Counted from the first letter of the stretch, positions 11,040 to 20,493 are shown. The stretch: DNA of 64,000 nucleotides from Azospirillum sp. (GCA_016124535.1 WGNK01000047.1:22460-86459); one strand, 5' to 3'. The notes: generated from the sequence alone by a model not told the origin. A program made the numbers and translations.

Positions 11040-12968
11040 ATGACCAGCTCACCCAACGCTACGCGCCGGGCAGTGCTCCGTGCGCTCGCCGGCGCACCGC
11101 TGATCCCCGTGGTCGGCTTTTCGCTGGCTTCCGGCTCCCTGATCGGCGGCTCGGCCGCCCGCGCCGCCGCCGGCGGCGGTGCGGCACCGGTCAAGGCCGA
11201 ATTCGTCGGCATGGCGGCTCCCGCCAGCGCCGCCGCCCAGGCGACCACCGCGGTCGGTTCGAGTCTGGAGTTGACCTATCCCGACGGCACCAGGCAAGCG
11301 TTCAAGCTCGGCTACCAGCCGTTGTTCTTCACCGGCGACCAGGTGCCCGACGGCAAGGGCGGCACCACGCTGGCCGGCGGCTATTACGATATCGCGGGAC
11401 AGCCGATCCTGGATCCGGCAGCCGAAACGCCGACCCACTTCTTCTCGGACTGCCCGGACGGCTACAGCCTGCTCAAGCTGGATGGTGTTCAGGCGCCCGG
11501 TGTCAAGGGAAACACCGTGTTCGCCGTGGTCCAGTTCGAATACACCACGCGTGATGCCAAGGACGGCAAGATGTACGGCATGCTGCCGTCGCCGATCGCG
11601 GTGGTCACGCTCGATCAGGACAAGGAGAACGGCGCGCTCAAGCTGGTCCAGTACCACACGGTCGATTCCAGCGCCGCCCACGGCTTGTGGATCACCTGCG
11701 GCGCCAGCCTGTCGTCGTGGAACACCCATCTGTCCAGCGAGGAATACGAGCCCGACGCGACCAACGCCGCCGAGACTGCCCAGTTCCTGGCATTCAGCAA
11801 GAACCTGTTCGGTGATGCCGCCAAGGCCAATCCCTACCACTACGGCCATCTGCCCGAGGTCGTGGTCAATGCCGACGGTACCGGCACTTTGAAGAAGCAT
11901 TATTGCCTGGGCCGCATCTCCCATGAACTGGTCCAGGTCATGCCCGACCAGCGCACCGTGCTGATGGGCGACGACGCCACCAATGGCGGCGTGTTCATGT
12001 TCGTGGCCGACAAGGCGGCCGACCTCTCGGCCGGCACGCTCTATGCCGCCAAGATCAGCCAGCGCCCCGGCGTGGCGCTCGACCAGGGCGGCGCCTTCGA
12101 CCTGGGTTGGATCAAGCTCGGCCACGCCACCAGCGCCGAGATCGAGCATCTCGCCGATACCCTGACCGCCGCCGATATCGTCGAGGTCAAGACCAGCGAC
12201 CCCAAGGACGCCGGCTTCGCCGCGATCGGCTACAGCGGCAAGACGCAGTGGGTCAAGTTCAAGCCGGGCATGGAAAAGGCCGCGGCGTTCCTGGAGACCC
12301 ACCGCTGGGCGCCGACCGTCGGTGCCACGCTGGCGCTGACCAAGATGGAAGGCGTCACCGTCAATGCCGCGGACAAGGTCGCCTACGCTGCGATGTCCTA
12401 CATTTACAAATCGATGAGCGACGGCAAGAGCGGCATCAAGGTCGATAAGATCGAGGCGGGTGCGGTCTATCAGCTGCCCCTGGCCGGGGGCCAGTCCGAC
12501 CTCTCCGGTGCTGCGATCGACAGCGCCTGGGTCCCGGTCGCCATGACCACGGTGCCGGCACTGGTCGGCCGCGACCTCGCCACCCCGGACGCGATCGGCA
12601 ACACCGCCGACCCCGACTACATCGCCAACCCGGACAATCTCAAATACTCCGAGCGGATGCGCACGCTGCTGGTCGGCGAGGACAGCGGCAATCACGTCAA
12701 CAACTTCCTGTGGGCCTACAGCGTCGATACCGCCAAGCTGTCGCGTCTGCTGTCGTGCCCGGCCGGTGCCGAATCGACCGGCCTGCAGGCGGTCGATGAC
12801 TTGAACGGCTTTGCCTATATCATGAGCAACTTCCAGCACCCCGGCGATTGGGAGAAAGGGTTGCACGACAAGGTCAAGGACAGCCTGGCGCCGCTGGTCG
12901 AAACGAACTACCGCAATCGCCGCAGCGCCGCGGTCGGCTACATCCACGGCCTGCCGCCCGTGGCATAA
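11040..12968 (+). CDS. phoX: Tat-exported PhoX-family (DUF839) alkaline phosphatase
   Basis: A 642-residue predicted periplasmic phosphatase that would release phosphate from organic esters. The ATG at 11040 opens a twin-arginine signal peptide: ATRRAVLRALAG (Arg9-Arg10), a hydrophobic core, and an Ala-rich cleavage region. The body fits PhoX/DUF839, including TYPDGTRQAFKLGYQPLF, the RISHELVQVMPDQRTVLMGDD stretch (conserved around E and GDD) and FMFVADKAADLSAGTLYAAK. PhoX enzymes use calcium and iron and are folded before export, in agreement with the Tat signal. The longer upstream frame is Pro/Arg-rich and not expected to be translated. It is monocistronic and followed by a strong hairpin. 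Phosphate control is likely for the family but not visible. Confidence 0.85.
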   Translation: MTSSPNATRRAVLRALAGAPLIPVVGFSLASGSLIGGSAARAAAGGGAAPVKAEFVGMAAPASAAAQATTAVGSSLELTYPDGTRQAFKLGYQPLFFTGDQVPDGKGGTTLAGGYYDIAGQPILDPAAETPTHFFSDCPDGYSLLKLDGVQAPGVKGNTVFAVVQFEYTTRDAKDGKMYGMLPSPIAVVTLDQDKENGALKLVQYHTVDSSAAHGLWITCGASLSSWNTHLSSEEYEPDATNAAETAQFLAFSKNLFGDAAKANPYHYGHLPEVVVNADGTGTLKKHYCLGRISHELVQVMPDQRTVLMGDDATNGGVFMFVADKAADLSAGTLYAAKISQRPGVALDQGGAFDLGWIKLGHATSAEIEHLADTLTAADIVEVKTSDPKDAGFAAIGYSGKTQWVKFKPGMEKAAAFLETHRWAPTVGATLALTKMEGVTVNAADKVAYAAMSYIYKSMSDGKSGIKVDKIEAGAVYQLPLAGGQSDLSGAAIDSAWVPVAMTTVPALVGRDLATPDAIGNTADPDYIANPDNLKYSERMRTLLVGEDSGNHVNNFLWAYSVDTAKLSRLLSCPAGAESTGLQAVDDLNGFAYIMSNFQHPGDWEKGLHDKVKDSLAPLVETNYRNRRSAAVGYIHGLPPVA

Positions 12969-13012
12969 GCGAAACTTCGGACCATCTCTCGGCTCTACCG
13001 GCACTCAAAACC

Positions 13013-13041
13013 GGCCACCGGGCGTTTCCCGCCCGGTGGCC
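13013..13041. terminator. Hairpin terminator between phosphatase gene and arfB
   Basis: A perfect 12-bp stem (GGCCACCGGGCG with CGCCCGGTGGCC) around a TTTCC loop. It is followed by a GAATTC-TTA-GAATTC inverted repeat at 13042-13056. It lies between convergent genes and may work in both directions; there is no T-tract. Confidence 0.65.
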
Positions 13042-13092
13042 GAATTCTTAGAATTCGCCGGCCTTTCGCCAGCCCGGCCAGTTTTGCGGCAA

Positions 13093-13512
13093 TCAGTCCT
13101 CCGAGGCCTTGCCGCGCAGCCGTTTGATTTCGCCATGTTGAGTTTTCGCCTCCAGGCGACGCTGGCGGGACCCCAGGGTCGGGCGGGTCGGCCGGCGGTG
13201 GATCGGGACCACGGTCGCCTCGCGAATCAGCTCGACCAGCCGATCGAGCGCGTCCTGGCGATTGCGATCCTGGGTCCGGAACCGTTGCGCGGTGATCACC
13301 AGCACGCCGTCGCGGGTCAGCCGGCGGCCGGCCAATCGTTCCAGCCGCTCCCGCACTACTGTCGGCAACGAAGGTGAGTGGCGGACGTTGAAGCGAATCT
13401 GAACCGCGGTCGACAGCTTGTTGACATTCTGTCCGCCGGGGCCCGAGGCGCGGATGAAACTTTCCTCGATCTCGCGCTCGTCGATCGCGATGCTCCGTGT
13501 GATCTCGATCAT
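13093..13512 (-). CDS. arfB: Alternative ribosome-rescue factor ArfB (peptidyl-tRNA hydrolase)
   Basis: A 139-residue protein that releases peptides from ribosomes stalled on truncated mRNA. It shows the release-factor motif ASGPGGQNVNK, where GGQ catalyses hydrolysis, then the domain ending RRPTRPTLGSRQRRLEAK and a basic C-terminal tail, which in ArfB enters the empty mRNA channel. The start is ATG 13512 (MIEITRSI), the normal beginning of the family; the longer frame upstream reads as arginine-rich shadow. It is transcribed away from the umuD gene. Confidence 0.93.
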   Translation of the reverse strand: MIEITRSIAIDEREIEESFIRASGPGGQNVNKLSTAVQIRFNVRHSPSLPTVVRERLERLAGRRLTRDGVLVITAQRFRTQDRNRQDALDRLVELIREATVVPIHRRPTRPTLGSRQRRLEAKTQHGEIKRLRGKASED

Positions 13513-13728
13513 GACTCCGATCCTGCTCAGGCCCGGCGCCCGGCCCGGCCCGTCTCCATCGCAAATCTCCGCCGCCCCGCGAGCGGTCCGGGCGGCCGGA
13601 AGGCGCCGCCGCCGGCGACCGTGATCGATTCCGCCGCGCAGCGCAAGCCAGCGGGCCGCCGACGGCCTAGCCCGAGAGCTTCCGCGGCACCCCCGATCTT
13701 GCGCCGGGGCTGGCAGCCGGGCTAATGT

Positions 13729-13743
13729 GTTCGTGCTAAGTTC
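13729..13743 (+). promoter_or_regulatory. LexA (SOS) operator, GTTC-N7-GTTC
   Basis: The bases GTTCGTGCTAAGTTC are a perfect match to the alphaproteobacterial LexA box GTTC-N7-GTTC. The site ends 22 bases before the ATG at 13766 and overlaps the alternative GTG start at 13727, which argues that translation begins downstream of it. Confidence 0.85.
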
Positions 13744-13765
13744 TCGTTTTCTGACCCGGGCCGGC

Positions 13766-14122
13766 ATGCCTTTCCTCAATCCCAAGGACCACCTGGAGCA
13801 CGAACTTGACCTGCGGGCGCTGCTGGTGCGGCGGCCGGCGGCGACGTTTTATCTGCGCGCCAGAGGCGACGCGCTCGCCGCGCTACGCATCCACGACGGC
13901 GACCTGCTGGTGGTAGACCGGTCGGTCGAGCCGACCGACGGCGCGATCGTGGTCGCCACCGCCGACGGCGGATTCGTGATCCGGCAGTTGCGGCATACCG
14001 GCGGCGGCTGGCTCCTCGCGTGTCCCGGTTCGGCCAAGCCGGCGGTCGCGGTCGATGCCGAGGCCGGGGTCCAGGTCTGGGGCGTGGTCACCGCGTCGAT
14101 CACCGAACACTGGCGGCAGTGA
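13766..14122 (+). CDS. umuD: UmuD'-like protein, catalytic Ser and Lys replaced
   Basis: Subunit of a translesion polymerase (UmuD'2C type). From ATG 13766 it has 118 residues, close to the 115 of E. coli UmuD'. Alignment by eye to E. coli UmuD: HLEHELDLRALLVRRPAATF matches the region after the cleavage site. The nucleophile motif GDSM reads GDAL (Ser60 to Ala), and the general-base segment FTVKKL reads FVIRQL (Lys97 to Arg). Self-cleavage therefore looks impossible. A longer frame from GTG 13727 would add 13 residues ending in Ala-Gly, the position of the ancestral cleavage bond, but that start lies inside the LexA box. The gene overlaps umuC by TGATG. Confidence 0.85.
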   Translation: MPFLNPKDHLEHELDLRALLVRRPAATFYLRARGDALAALRIHDGDLLVVDRSVEPTDGAIVVATADGGFVIRQLRHTGGGWLLACPGSAKPAVAVDAEAGVQVWGVVTASITEHWRQ

Positions 14123-15393
14123 TGACCGCGTTCGGGCTGTTGGATGTCAATAACATGTTCGTGTCGTGCCACCGGGTGTTCGATCCGTCGCTGGCGGGCC
14201 GACCGGTGATCGTGCTGTCGTCGAACGACGGCTGCGCGGTGGCCCGCAGCGACGAGGCCAAGGCACTCGGCATCAGGATGGCCGACCCCTATTTCAAGAT
14301 TGCCAAGCTATGCCAGGCCAACCGGGTTACCGTGTTGTCGTCCAATTTCGGGCTTTATTGCGATCTGTCGACCCGGACCATGGCGGTCATTGCCGAACAT
14401 GCGCCGGCAGCCGAGCAATACAGCATCGACGAATGCTTTCTTGACCTGACCGGCATGGTCGAGGACCTGGCGGTGTGGTGCCAGGGCCTGCGCGCGACGG
14501 TTCAGCGCTGGGTCGGGCTGCCGACCACGATCGGCACCGGACCGACCCGGACGCTGGCGAAGCTGGCGAATCGGCTGGCCAAGAAATCGAAGCGCGCCGA
14601 AGGCGTGCTCGACCTCGCCGGCCACCCCGAATGGGTGGAGACGGCGCTGGCCAGAACCCCGGTGCTCGAAGTCTGGGGCATCGGCAAGGCGTCGGCCGCC
14701 AAGCTGGCGGCGCGGGACATCACCGACGCTCTCCGCCTGCGCCATGCCGACGACAGGTGGCTCCGCCAGCAACTCGGCATTTCCGGTCTGCGCACCGTCC
14801 AGGAGCTGCGCGGGATCCCCTGTCACGACCTGGAAATCATTCCCGATCAGCGCCAGTCCTGCACGGTCTCGCGGTCGTTCGGCCAGCCGACCGGCCGGCT
14901 CGAGGACGTCCGGGACGCCGTGGTCGCCTTCGCCGGCAAGGCGGCAGCCAAGCTGCGCTCCGAGAAGCTGGTGGCCGGCGCCCTCACGGTCTATGCCGCG
15001 ACCAACCGCTTCCGCAGCGACCTGCCCCAGCGCACCCTGACCGCTTGCGTGACCCTCTATCCGGCGGCGTCGGACACCAGGCGGATCGTCCAGACCGCGG
15101 TCGCCGCGCTGGAACGCGCCTGGGAAAGCGGTCCCTGGGCCTTTACCAAGGCCGGCCTGCTGCTGGCAGATCTGGTCGCCGAAGACGCGGTGCCGCGGGA
15201 TTTGTTTTCCCCGCCGCCGGCCGACCCGTCAGCCGGCCTGATGCAGGCGGTCGATTCCCTGAACCACCGCTTCGGCCGCGGCACGGCGAGGTTTGGCTTG
15301 GCCAGCCGCACCGCGTCCTGGCAGGCCCGCCAGGACCGTAAGACCCCGCATTTCACCTCACGCTGGTCCGAAATCCCGGTTGCAACCGCGTGA
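14122..15393 (+). CDS. umuC: Error-prone DNA polymerase V catalytic subunit UmuC
   Basis: A 423-residue Y-family polymerase for replication past DNA lesions. Catalytic acidic residues are present: Asp8 in GLLDVNNMF and the SIDECFLDL pair. Phe13, where UmuC of E. coli has Tyr, occupies the steric-gate position that excludes ribonucleotides. The GTGPTRTLAKLANRLAKK fingers segment and the WGIGKASAAKL helix-hairpin-helix follow, then the little-finger domain and the usual SRWSEIPVA-type end. It is co-transcribed with umuD and placed under the LexA box at 13729. Confidence 0.95.
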   Translation: MTAFGLLDVNNMFVSCHRVFDPSLAGRPVIVLSSNDGCAVARSDEAKALGIRMADPYFKIAKLCQANRVTVLSSNFGLYCDLSTRTMAVIAEHAPAAEQYSIDECFLDLTGMVEDLAVWCQGLRATVQRWVGLPTTIGTGPTRTLAKLANRLAKKSKRAEGVLDLAGHPEWVETALARTPVLEVWGIGKASAAKLAARDITDALRLRHADDRWLRQQLGISGLRTVQELRGIPCHDLEIIPDQRQSCTVSRSFGQPTGRLEDVRDAVVAFAGKAAAKLRSEKLVAGALTVYAATNRFRSDLPQRTLTACVTLYPAASDTRRIVQTAVAALERAWESGPWAFTKAGLLLADLVAEDAVPRDLFSPPPADPSAGLMQAVDSLNHRFGRGTARFGLASRTASWQARQDRKTPHFTSRWSEIPVATA

Positions 15394-15423
15394 TCCCGGA
15401 ATCGCTGCGCTGCGATCGGCAGA

Positions 15424-15690
15424 TCAGCTGGCAACCGGGAGTTTGTTGACCACTGGGGTCAGCCAGGCGACGCAACCTTCCAGGGTCGACAATTTGGGAT
15501 ATTCTACCTCCGGGATCCGACGCCCCAGCTCGTCTTCGATCGCCAGAACGAAGTTCAGGAAATCGACCGAATCAAATTCGAACTGATCACGGAAGCTGAC
15601 CTCGGGATCGACCATAGCGGGATCAATCTCAGGCGCGATCGCGACCAAGTGGTCGATCACCCATTTTCTCACGTCGATATCGGACTGCAT
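15424..15690 (-). CDS. Acyl carrier protein
   Basis: An 88-residue acidic carrier protein. Ser41 in the FDSVDFLNF motif should carry the phosphopantetheine arm. The fold is the usual four-helix one, with EVEYPKLSTLEGCVAWL forming the last helix. The start is ATG 15690. It is not the housekeeping FabF-linked ACP by context: it lies 147 bases downstream of the acyl-CoA synthetase gene on the same strand, so it may accept acyl groups from that enzyme (inference). Confidence 0.85.
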   Translation of the reverse strand: MQSDIDVRKWVIDHLVAIAPEIDPAMVDPEVSFRDQFEFDSVDFLNFVLAIEDELGRRIPEVEYPKLSTLEGCVAWLTPVVNKLPVAS

Positions 15691-15837
15691 GGCGGGCTCC
15701 GTTCCGTCCGGCCAAATGGTTGCGCACGCAACCACTGGCGCGTCCCAATCGGGTGACGATCATTCGGGATCAAGGTTACCTGATCCCGCGATGATCGAAA
15801 ACCACCAATGCATAATTCTTCAACAATTGACCCGCGA

Positions 15838-17604
15838 TCAAGCGCCATCATCGATCAGGGAGGACCGATCGCCTTCGGGAATTCCCAACTCCCGCGCCTT
15901 CAACAGCCGGCGCATCAGCTTACCCGAACGGGTCTTGGGCAGATCGGCCTTGAACGTGATCTCGCGCGGCGCCACCGCCGCCCCCAGGCGACGACGCGCG
16001 TGGCCCAGGATATCGCGGCGGACGGACTCGCTTTCGCTGCGATCCTCCTTCAGCACGATGAAAGCCTTGACCATCTGAAGCAGCAGCGGATCGGGCAGTC
16101 CGACCACAGCGGCATCCGCGACCGCCGGATGCTCCCGCAATACCGCCTCGACCTCGCCGGGGCTGATCAGGTGGCCGGCCGATTTGATCACGTCATCGGC
16201 ACGACCGATGAACCAGTAGTCGCCATCGGCATCGCGGCGGGCCAAATCGCCGGTGAGGTACCAGCCATCCCGGAAACAGGCGTTGTAGCGGCCCGGCTCC
16301 GCCAGATAGCCGCGGAACATCGACGGCCAACCGGCGCGCAACGCCAGTTCGCCCGGCGTGTCCGGCGTGGTCTCCAGGGCGACCCCGCCGTCACGGCAAC
16401 GATGCACGATCGCGGCCTCGACGCCCGGCAGCGGCCGCCCGAACGAGCCGGGTTTGACGACCGCGCCCGGCCCATTGGCGATCATGATCGCACCGGTTTC
16501 GGTCTGCCACCAGGTATCGTGAATCGGTTGGCCGAATGCGGCCTCGCCCCAATGCACCGCCGCCGGCTCCAGCGGCTCGCCGACGCTGGCGATGTAGCGC
16601 AGGGCGGTGGTGTCCAGGCTGCGGAACCGCGCGGGATCCATCCGCATCAGCATGCGGATCGCCGTCGGCGCGGTATACCAGACCGTAACCTGTTCCTCTT
16701 CCAGAATATGCAGCCAACGCTCGGCGTCGAACTCTTCCTGGTCGACCACCAGGGTGGCGCCGATCGTCAGCGGCCCGATGATGCCGTAGGAGGTGCCCGT
16801 GACCCAGCCCGGATCCGCCGTACACCAGAACACGTCGCCGGGGGTCAGATCGAGGGCATGGCGGGCGCTGGCATGGTGGGCGGCGACCGCACCGTGGACG
16901 TGGATCGCCCCTTTGGGCCGGCCGGTGGTGCCGCTGGTGAAATGCAGCACAGCCATGTCTTCGGGATCGGTCGGCGGAATCGTGAAGCGGTCGCTGGCCG
17001 CGGCCATCAGATGAGCGAGGTCGAGGGTGCCCGGAATTTCGGCCGCCGGTCCATCCTCGCCGACGATCAGGACGTATTCGAGCCTGGGCAGCAAGGCCCG
17101 CAACGGCGCGATCTTGCGCAGATAGAGACGGTCGGTGGTGACCAGAACCCGCGCATCGCCCAGTTCCAGCCGGGTCCGGATCGGCTCCGGGCCGAAATTG
17201 GAGAACAGCGGGCAGAATACGCTGCGGTTTTTCATGGTGCCGAGAGCGGCGACATAGAGTTCCGGGATACGCCCGGTCAGCACCGCCACCCGATCGCCCT
17301 TGCCGATATCCAGCCCGACCAGCACATTGGCGAACTGATTGGTCAAGTCGCGCAGGCCCGAATAGCTGATCAGCCGAGCCATGCCGGAGCGGCCGAGCCA
17401 ACGCAGAGCAATATGGGTGCGGTGAGAGGTTTCGGCATGGCGGTCGACCGCCTGCCAGGCAATGTTGATGCTGCCGCCGCCGAGTGCGATCGAAGATTGC
17501 CGCGACTCATTGCCGGGAGTGGGTCTGCGCACCAATCTCTCCCATGCTGAGATGGATCGGGCGGCCGTCTCACCTCTCGACTCACCGAGCGTCTCGCACA
17601 ACAT
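15838..17604 (-). CDS. AMP-forming acetyl/acyl-CoA synthetase
   Basis: A 588-residue ANL-superfamily enzyme that activates a carboxylate to an acyl-adenylate and then acyl-CoA. Motifs: P-loop-like TSGTTGRPKGA, WWQTETG, YLTGDLARRD, hinge GRADDVIKSAGHLISPGEVE and C-terminal PKTRSGKLMRR with catalytic Lys562. The start at ATG 17604 is chosen because AGGAG lies 6 bases upstream; the longer frame has no such site. The DTWWQTETG and SVGEPLEP segments favour acetate or another short substrate. The Lys562 motif is the known target of Pat-type acetyltransferases, and such a gene is divergently transcribed next door. Confidence 0.88.
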   Translation of the reverse strand: MLCETLGESRGETAARSISAWERLVRRPTPGNESRQSSIALGGGSINIAWQAVDRHAETSHRTHIALRWLGRSGMARLISYSGLRDLTNQFANVLVGLDIGKGDRVAVLTGRIPELYVAALGTMKNRSVFCPLFSNFGPEPIRTRLELGDARVLVTTDRLYLRKIAPLRALLPRLEYVLIVGEDGPAAEIPGTLDLAHLMAAASDRFTIPPTDPEDMAVLHFTSGTTGRPKGAIHVHGAVAAHHASARHALDLTPGDVFWCTADPGWVTGTSYGIIGPLTIGATLVVDQEEFDAERWLHILEEEQVTVWYTAPTAIRMLMRMDPARFRSLDTTALRYIASVGEPLEPAAVHWGEAAFGQPIHDTWWQTETGAIMIANGPGAVVKPGSFGRPLPGVEAAIVHRCRDGGVALETTPDTPGELALRAGWPSMFRGYLAEPGRYNACFRDGWYLTGDLARRDADGDYWFIGRADDVIKSAGHLISPGEVEAVLREHPAVADAAVVGLPDPLLLQMVKAFIVLKEDRSESESVRRDILGHARRRLGAAVAPREITFKADLPKTRSGKLMRRLLKARELGIPEGDRSSLIDDGA

Positions 17605-17787
17605 CCTACTCTCCTGCCGGCTCCATGCCTTTGGAAATCTGGTTCCCATAGTCTAACTGACAAGGCCGGGAACGCGCATCAACCGTCTGCTGTTTACATA
17701 GGAATGAATTTGGGCTTTTCTTAGGTGCGTTGCAGCATCAAAAATGTCGCTCCGTCGACAGCATGAGAAAAGGTTGGAGATACCGGC

Positions 17788-20493
17788 ATGACCATTCGAA
17801 ACCTCGACCGACTTTTCAAACCAAAGTCGGTGACGATCATCGGGGCGAGCCGGCAAACGTCGTCGGTTGGTGCAGTTCTGGCACGTAATCTGTTCCGCGC
17901 CGGATTCGCCGGCCCGGTCATGCCGGTCAATCCCCGCCACGAATCGGTCGAAGGCGTACTGTGCTACCGCGACGTGGCCAGCCTGCCGCTGACCCCCGAC
18001 CTCGCAGTGATAGCGATCCCGTGCGACGGCATCCCGGCAGTGATCGACGAACTCGGCGCCCGCGGCACCAAAGCCGCCATCGTCCTGACCACCGGCGACA
18101 CCGTACGCTCCGCCGGTGCCGCCGAGGCTCAGCGCAAAAACATCCTGGAAGCCGCCCGGCCCCATGGGCTGCGGGTGGTCGGGCCCGACAGCCTGGGCGT
18201 GATGGTGCCGGGCACCCATCTCAACGCCAGCGCCGCCCATCTCACCCCGGCCCCCGGCCGGCTTGCCTTCGTCGCCCAATCGGGTGCGGTGGTGTCGGCC
18301 GTGCTCGACTGGGCGGCCCCTCGCGGCATCGGCTTTTCCCACCTGGTTTCGCTGGGCGACATGGCCGATGTCGATTTCGGCGCCGTGCTCGACTATCTGG
18401 CCAATGACGGCGGAACCCGCGGCATCCTGCTCTACATCGAAGCGGTGACCAACGCCCGCCGCTTCATGTCGGCGGCGCGGGCGGCGGCGCGTTCCAAGCC
18501 GGTGATCGTGGTCAAGGCCGGGCGCAATGTCGAGGCGGCGCGCGCGGTCGCCTCGCACACCGGCGCGCTGGCCGGTGCGGATGCGGTCTACGACGCGGTA
18601 TTCCGGCGCGCCGGCATGCTGCGCGTCCAGGGGCTGGAGGAACTGTTCGACGCGGTCGAGATTCTCGGGCTGGCCCATGTTCCGGCCAACGACCGTCTGG
18701 CGATCGTGACCAACAGCGGCGGCATCGGGGTACTGGCCACCGACGCGCTGATCGACGAGGGCGGCCGGCTGGCCGAACTGGCGCCGGAAACCATCGCCCG
18801 GCTTGACCGCGCGCTCGGATCGACCTGGTCGCACGCCAACCCGGTAGATCTGCTGAGCGTCGCTGACGGCAAGCGCTATGTCGAGGCGCTGGCCGCGATC
18901 TCCGACGATCCCGGCGTCGACGCGGTGCTGGCGCTCAACTGCCCGGTGTCGATCGCCTCGGGGGTCGAGGCCGCCCAGGCGATCGCCGCGGCCAAGCGCA
19001 AGGATCGTCCGGCCCTGCTGACCAGCTGGGTCGGCGCCGCCACCACCCTGCCCGCCCGGCGGCTGTTCGTCGACCGCCGCATCCCGACCTACGACACGCC
19101 GGCCCATGCCGTGCAGGCGTTCCTCTACCTGGTCAATTACCGGCGCAACCAGATCATGCTGATGGAGACGCCGCCTTCGGTGCCCGAGACGTTCAGTCCC
19201 GACATCGACCGGGTGCGTGAAACCATCGATCAGGCCCTGGCCGACGGCCGCGACTGGCTGAACGAGGCCGAAGCCAAGGACATCCTGGCCGCCTACGCCA
19301 TCCCGGTGGTGCCGACCCGCATGGCCACCACCGCCGACCAGGCGGCCTGGCTGGCCGCCGAAATCGGCGGTCCGGTGGTGGTCAAGATCATCTCGCCCGA
19401 CATCCCGCACAAGACCGATGTCGGCGGCGTGGCACTCGACGTGGTCGGACCGGCTGCCGCCAAACATGCCGCCGCCGCGATGATCGAGCGCGTCAGGTCG
19501 CAGCGCCCCGATGCCCGCATCGCCGGCGTCACGGTGCAGCCGATGATCCAGCGGCCGGGCGCCTTCGAACTGATCGTCGGCACGGTGATCGATCCCCAAT
19601 TCGGCCCGGTGATCCTGTTCGGTCATGGCGGCACCGCGGTCGAAGTGGTCAACGACAAGGCCCTGGGCCTGCCGCCTCTGACCATGCATCTGGCCCGCGA
19701 GCTGATGACCAGAACCCGCATCTTCAAGCTGCTGGAAGGCTACCGTGAACTGCCCTCGGCCAATCTCGAGGCGATCGCGCTGACCATCATCAAGGTCTCG
19801 CAGCTGGTCACCGACGTTCCCGAGATTCTGGATCTCGACATCAACCCGCTGCTCGCCGACGAATACGGCGTGGTCGCGCTCGATGCCCGGATGCGCATCG
19901 GCCCGGCGACCTCCACCGGCCCGGAACGCCTGGCGATCCGCCCCTATCCCAAGGAGCTGGAGGAACGCATCCGGCTGGGCGACGGCCGCGAGTTGCTGCT
20001 GCGCCCGGTGGTGCCCGAGGACGAGCCGTCGCTGCAGGCGGCGATCGCCCAGCTCAGCCCCGAGGAGATGCGGCTGCGCTTCTTCGCGCCGATGAAGACG
20101 ATGTCCCACGTCATGGCGGCGCGCTTCACCCAGCTCGACTACGACCGCGAGATGGCGCTGATCCTGACCGAACCCGGCATCCCCGGCACCAAGAAGATGT
20201 ACGGCGTGGTCAGTCTCAACGCCGACGCCAGCAACGAGAGCGGCGAATACGCCATTCTGGTGCGCGGCGACATGACCGGGATGGGCCTGGGGCTGCTGCT
20301 GATGCGCCGGATCATCGATTACGCCAAGAGCCGGGCAATCGGTGAAATCTACGGCGACGTACTGTTGGAGAACCACACCATGCTGCGGCTGTGCCGCGCG
20401 CTCGGCTTCGTCCAGTCCCAGGTCCCCGACGAGCCCGACCAGCTGCGGGTGACGCTGAAGCTGCCGACGCCGGCGCCGGTGGTCGGGCCCTGA
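17788..20493 (+). CDS. Pat-type protein acetyltransferase (ADP-forming acyl-CoA synthetase domains plus GNAT)
   Basis: A 901-residue fusion. Order: CoA-binding Rossmann domain (PKSVTIIGASRQ, GFAGPVMPVNPRH), succinyl-CoA-ligase-like domains (SHTGALAGADAVYDAVFRRA, TNSGGIGVLATDA), ATP-grasp domain (GGPVVVKIISPDIPHKTDVGG), and a C-terminal GNAT acetyltransferase (from about residue 720: RLGDGRELLLRPVVPEDE, with GMGLGLLLMRRIIDYA as acetyl-CoA loop). The order matches Pat/PatZ, which acetylates the catalytic lysine of acyl-CoA synthetases. The His of SHTG, phosphorylated in true ADP-forming synthetases, is kept, so residual synthetase activity is possible. GGAG lies upstream of ATG 17788. It is divergent from the AMP-forming synthetase gene, its likely target. 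Confidence 0.88.
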   Translation: MTIRNLDRLFKPKSVTIIGASRQTSSVGAVLARNLFRAGFAGPVMPVNPRHESVEGVLCYRDVASLPLTPDLAVIAIPCDGIPAVIDELGARGTKAAIVLTTGDTVRSAGAAEAQRKNILEAARPHGLRVVGPDSLGVMVPGTHLNASAAHLTPAPGRLAFVAQSGAVVSAVLDWAAPRGIGFSHLVSLGDMADVDFGAVLDYLANDGGTRGILLYIEAVTNARRFMSAARAAARSKPVIVVKAGRNVEAARAVASHTGALAGADAVYDAVFRRAGMLRVQGLEELFDAVEILGLAHVPANDRLAIVTNSGGIGVLATDALIDEGGRLAELAPETIARLDRALGSTWSHANPVDLLSVADGKRYVEALAAISDDPGVDAVLALNCPVSIASGVEAAQAIAAAKRKDRPALLTSWVGAATTLPARRLFVDRRIPTYDTPAHAVQAFLYLVNYRRNQIMLMETPPSVPETFSPDIDRVRETIDQALADGRDWLNEAEAKDILAAYAIPVVPTRMATTADQAAWLAAEIGGPVVVKIISPDIPHKTDVGGVALDVVGPAAAKHAAAAMIERVRSQRPDARIAGVTVQPMIQRPGAFELIVGTVIDPQFGPVILFGHGGTAVEVVNDKALGLPPLTMHLARELMTRTRIFKLLEGYRELPSANLEAIALTIIKVSQLVTDVPEILDLDINPLLADEYGVVALDARMRIGPATSTGPERLAIRPYPKELEERIRLGDGRELLLRPVVPEDEPSLQAAIAQLSPEEMRLRFFAPMKTMSHVMAARFTQLDYDREMALILTEPGIPGTKKMYGVVSLNADASNESGEYAILVRGDMTGMGLGLLLMRRIIDYAKSRAIGEIYGDVLLENHTMLRLCRALGFVQSQVPDEPDQLRVTLKLPTPAPVVGP

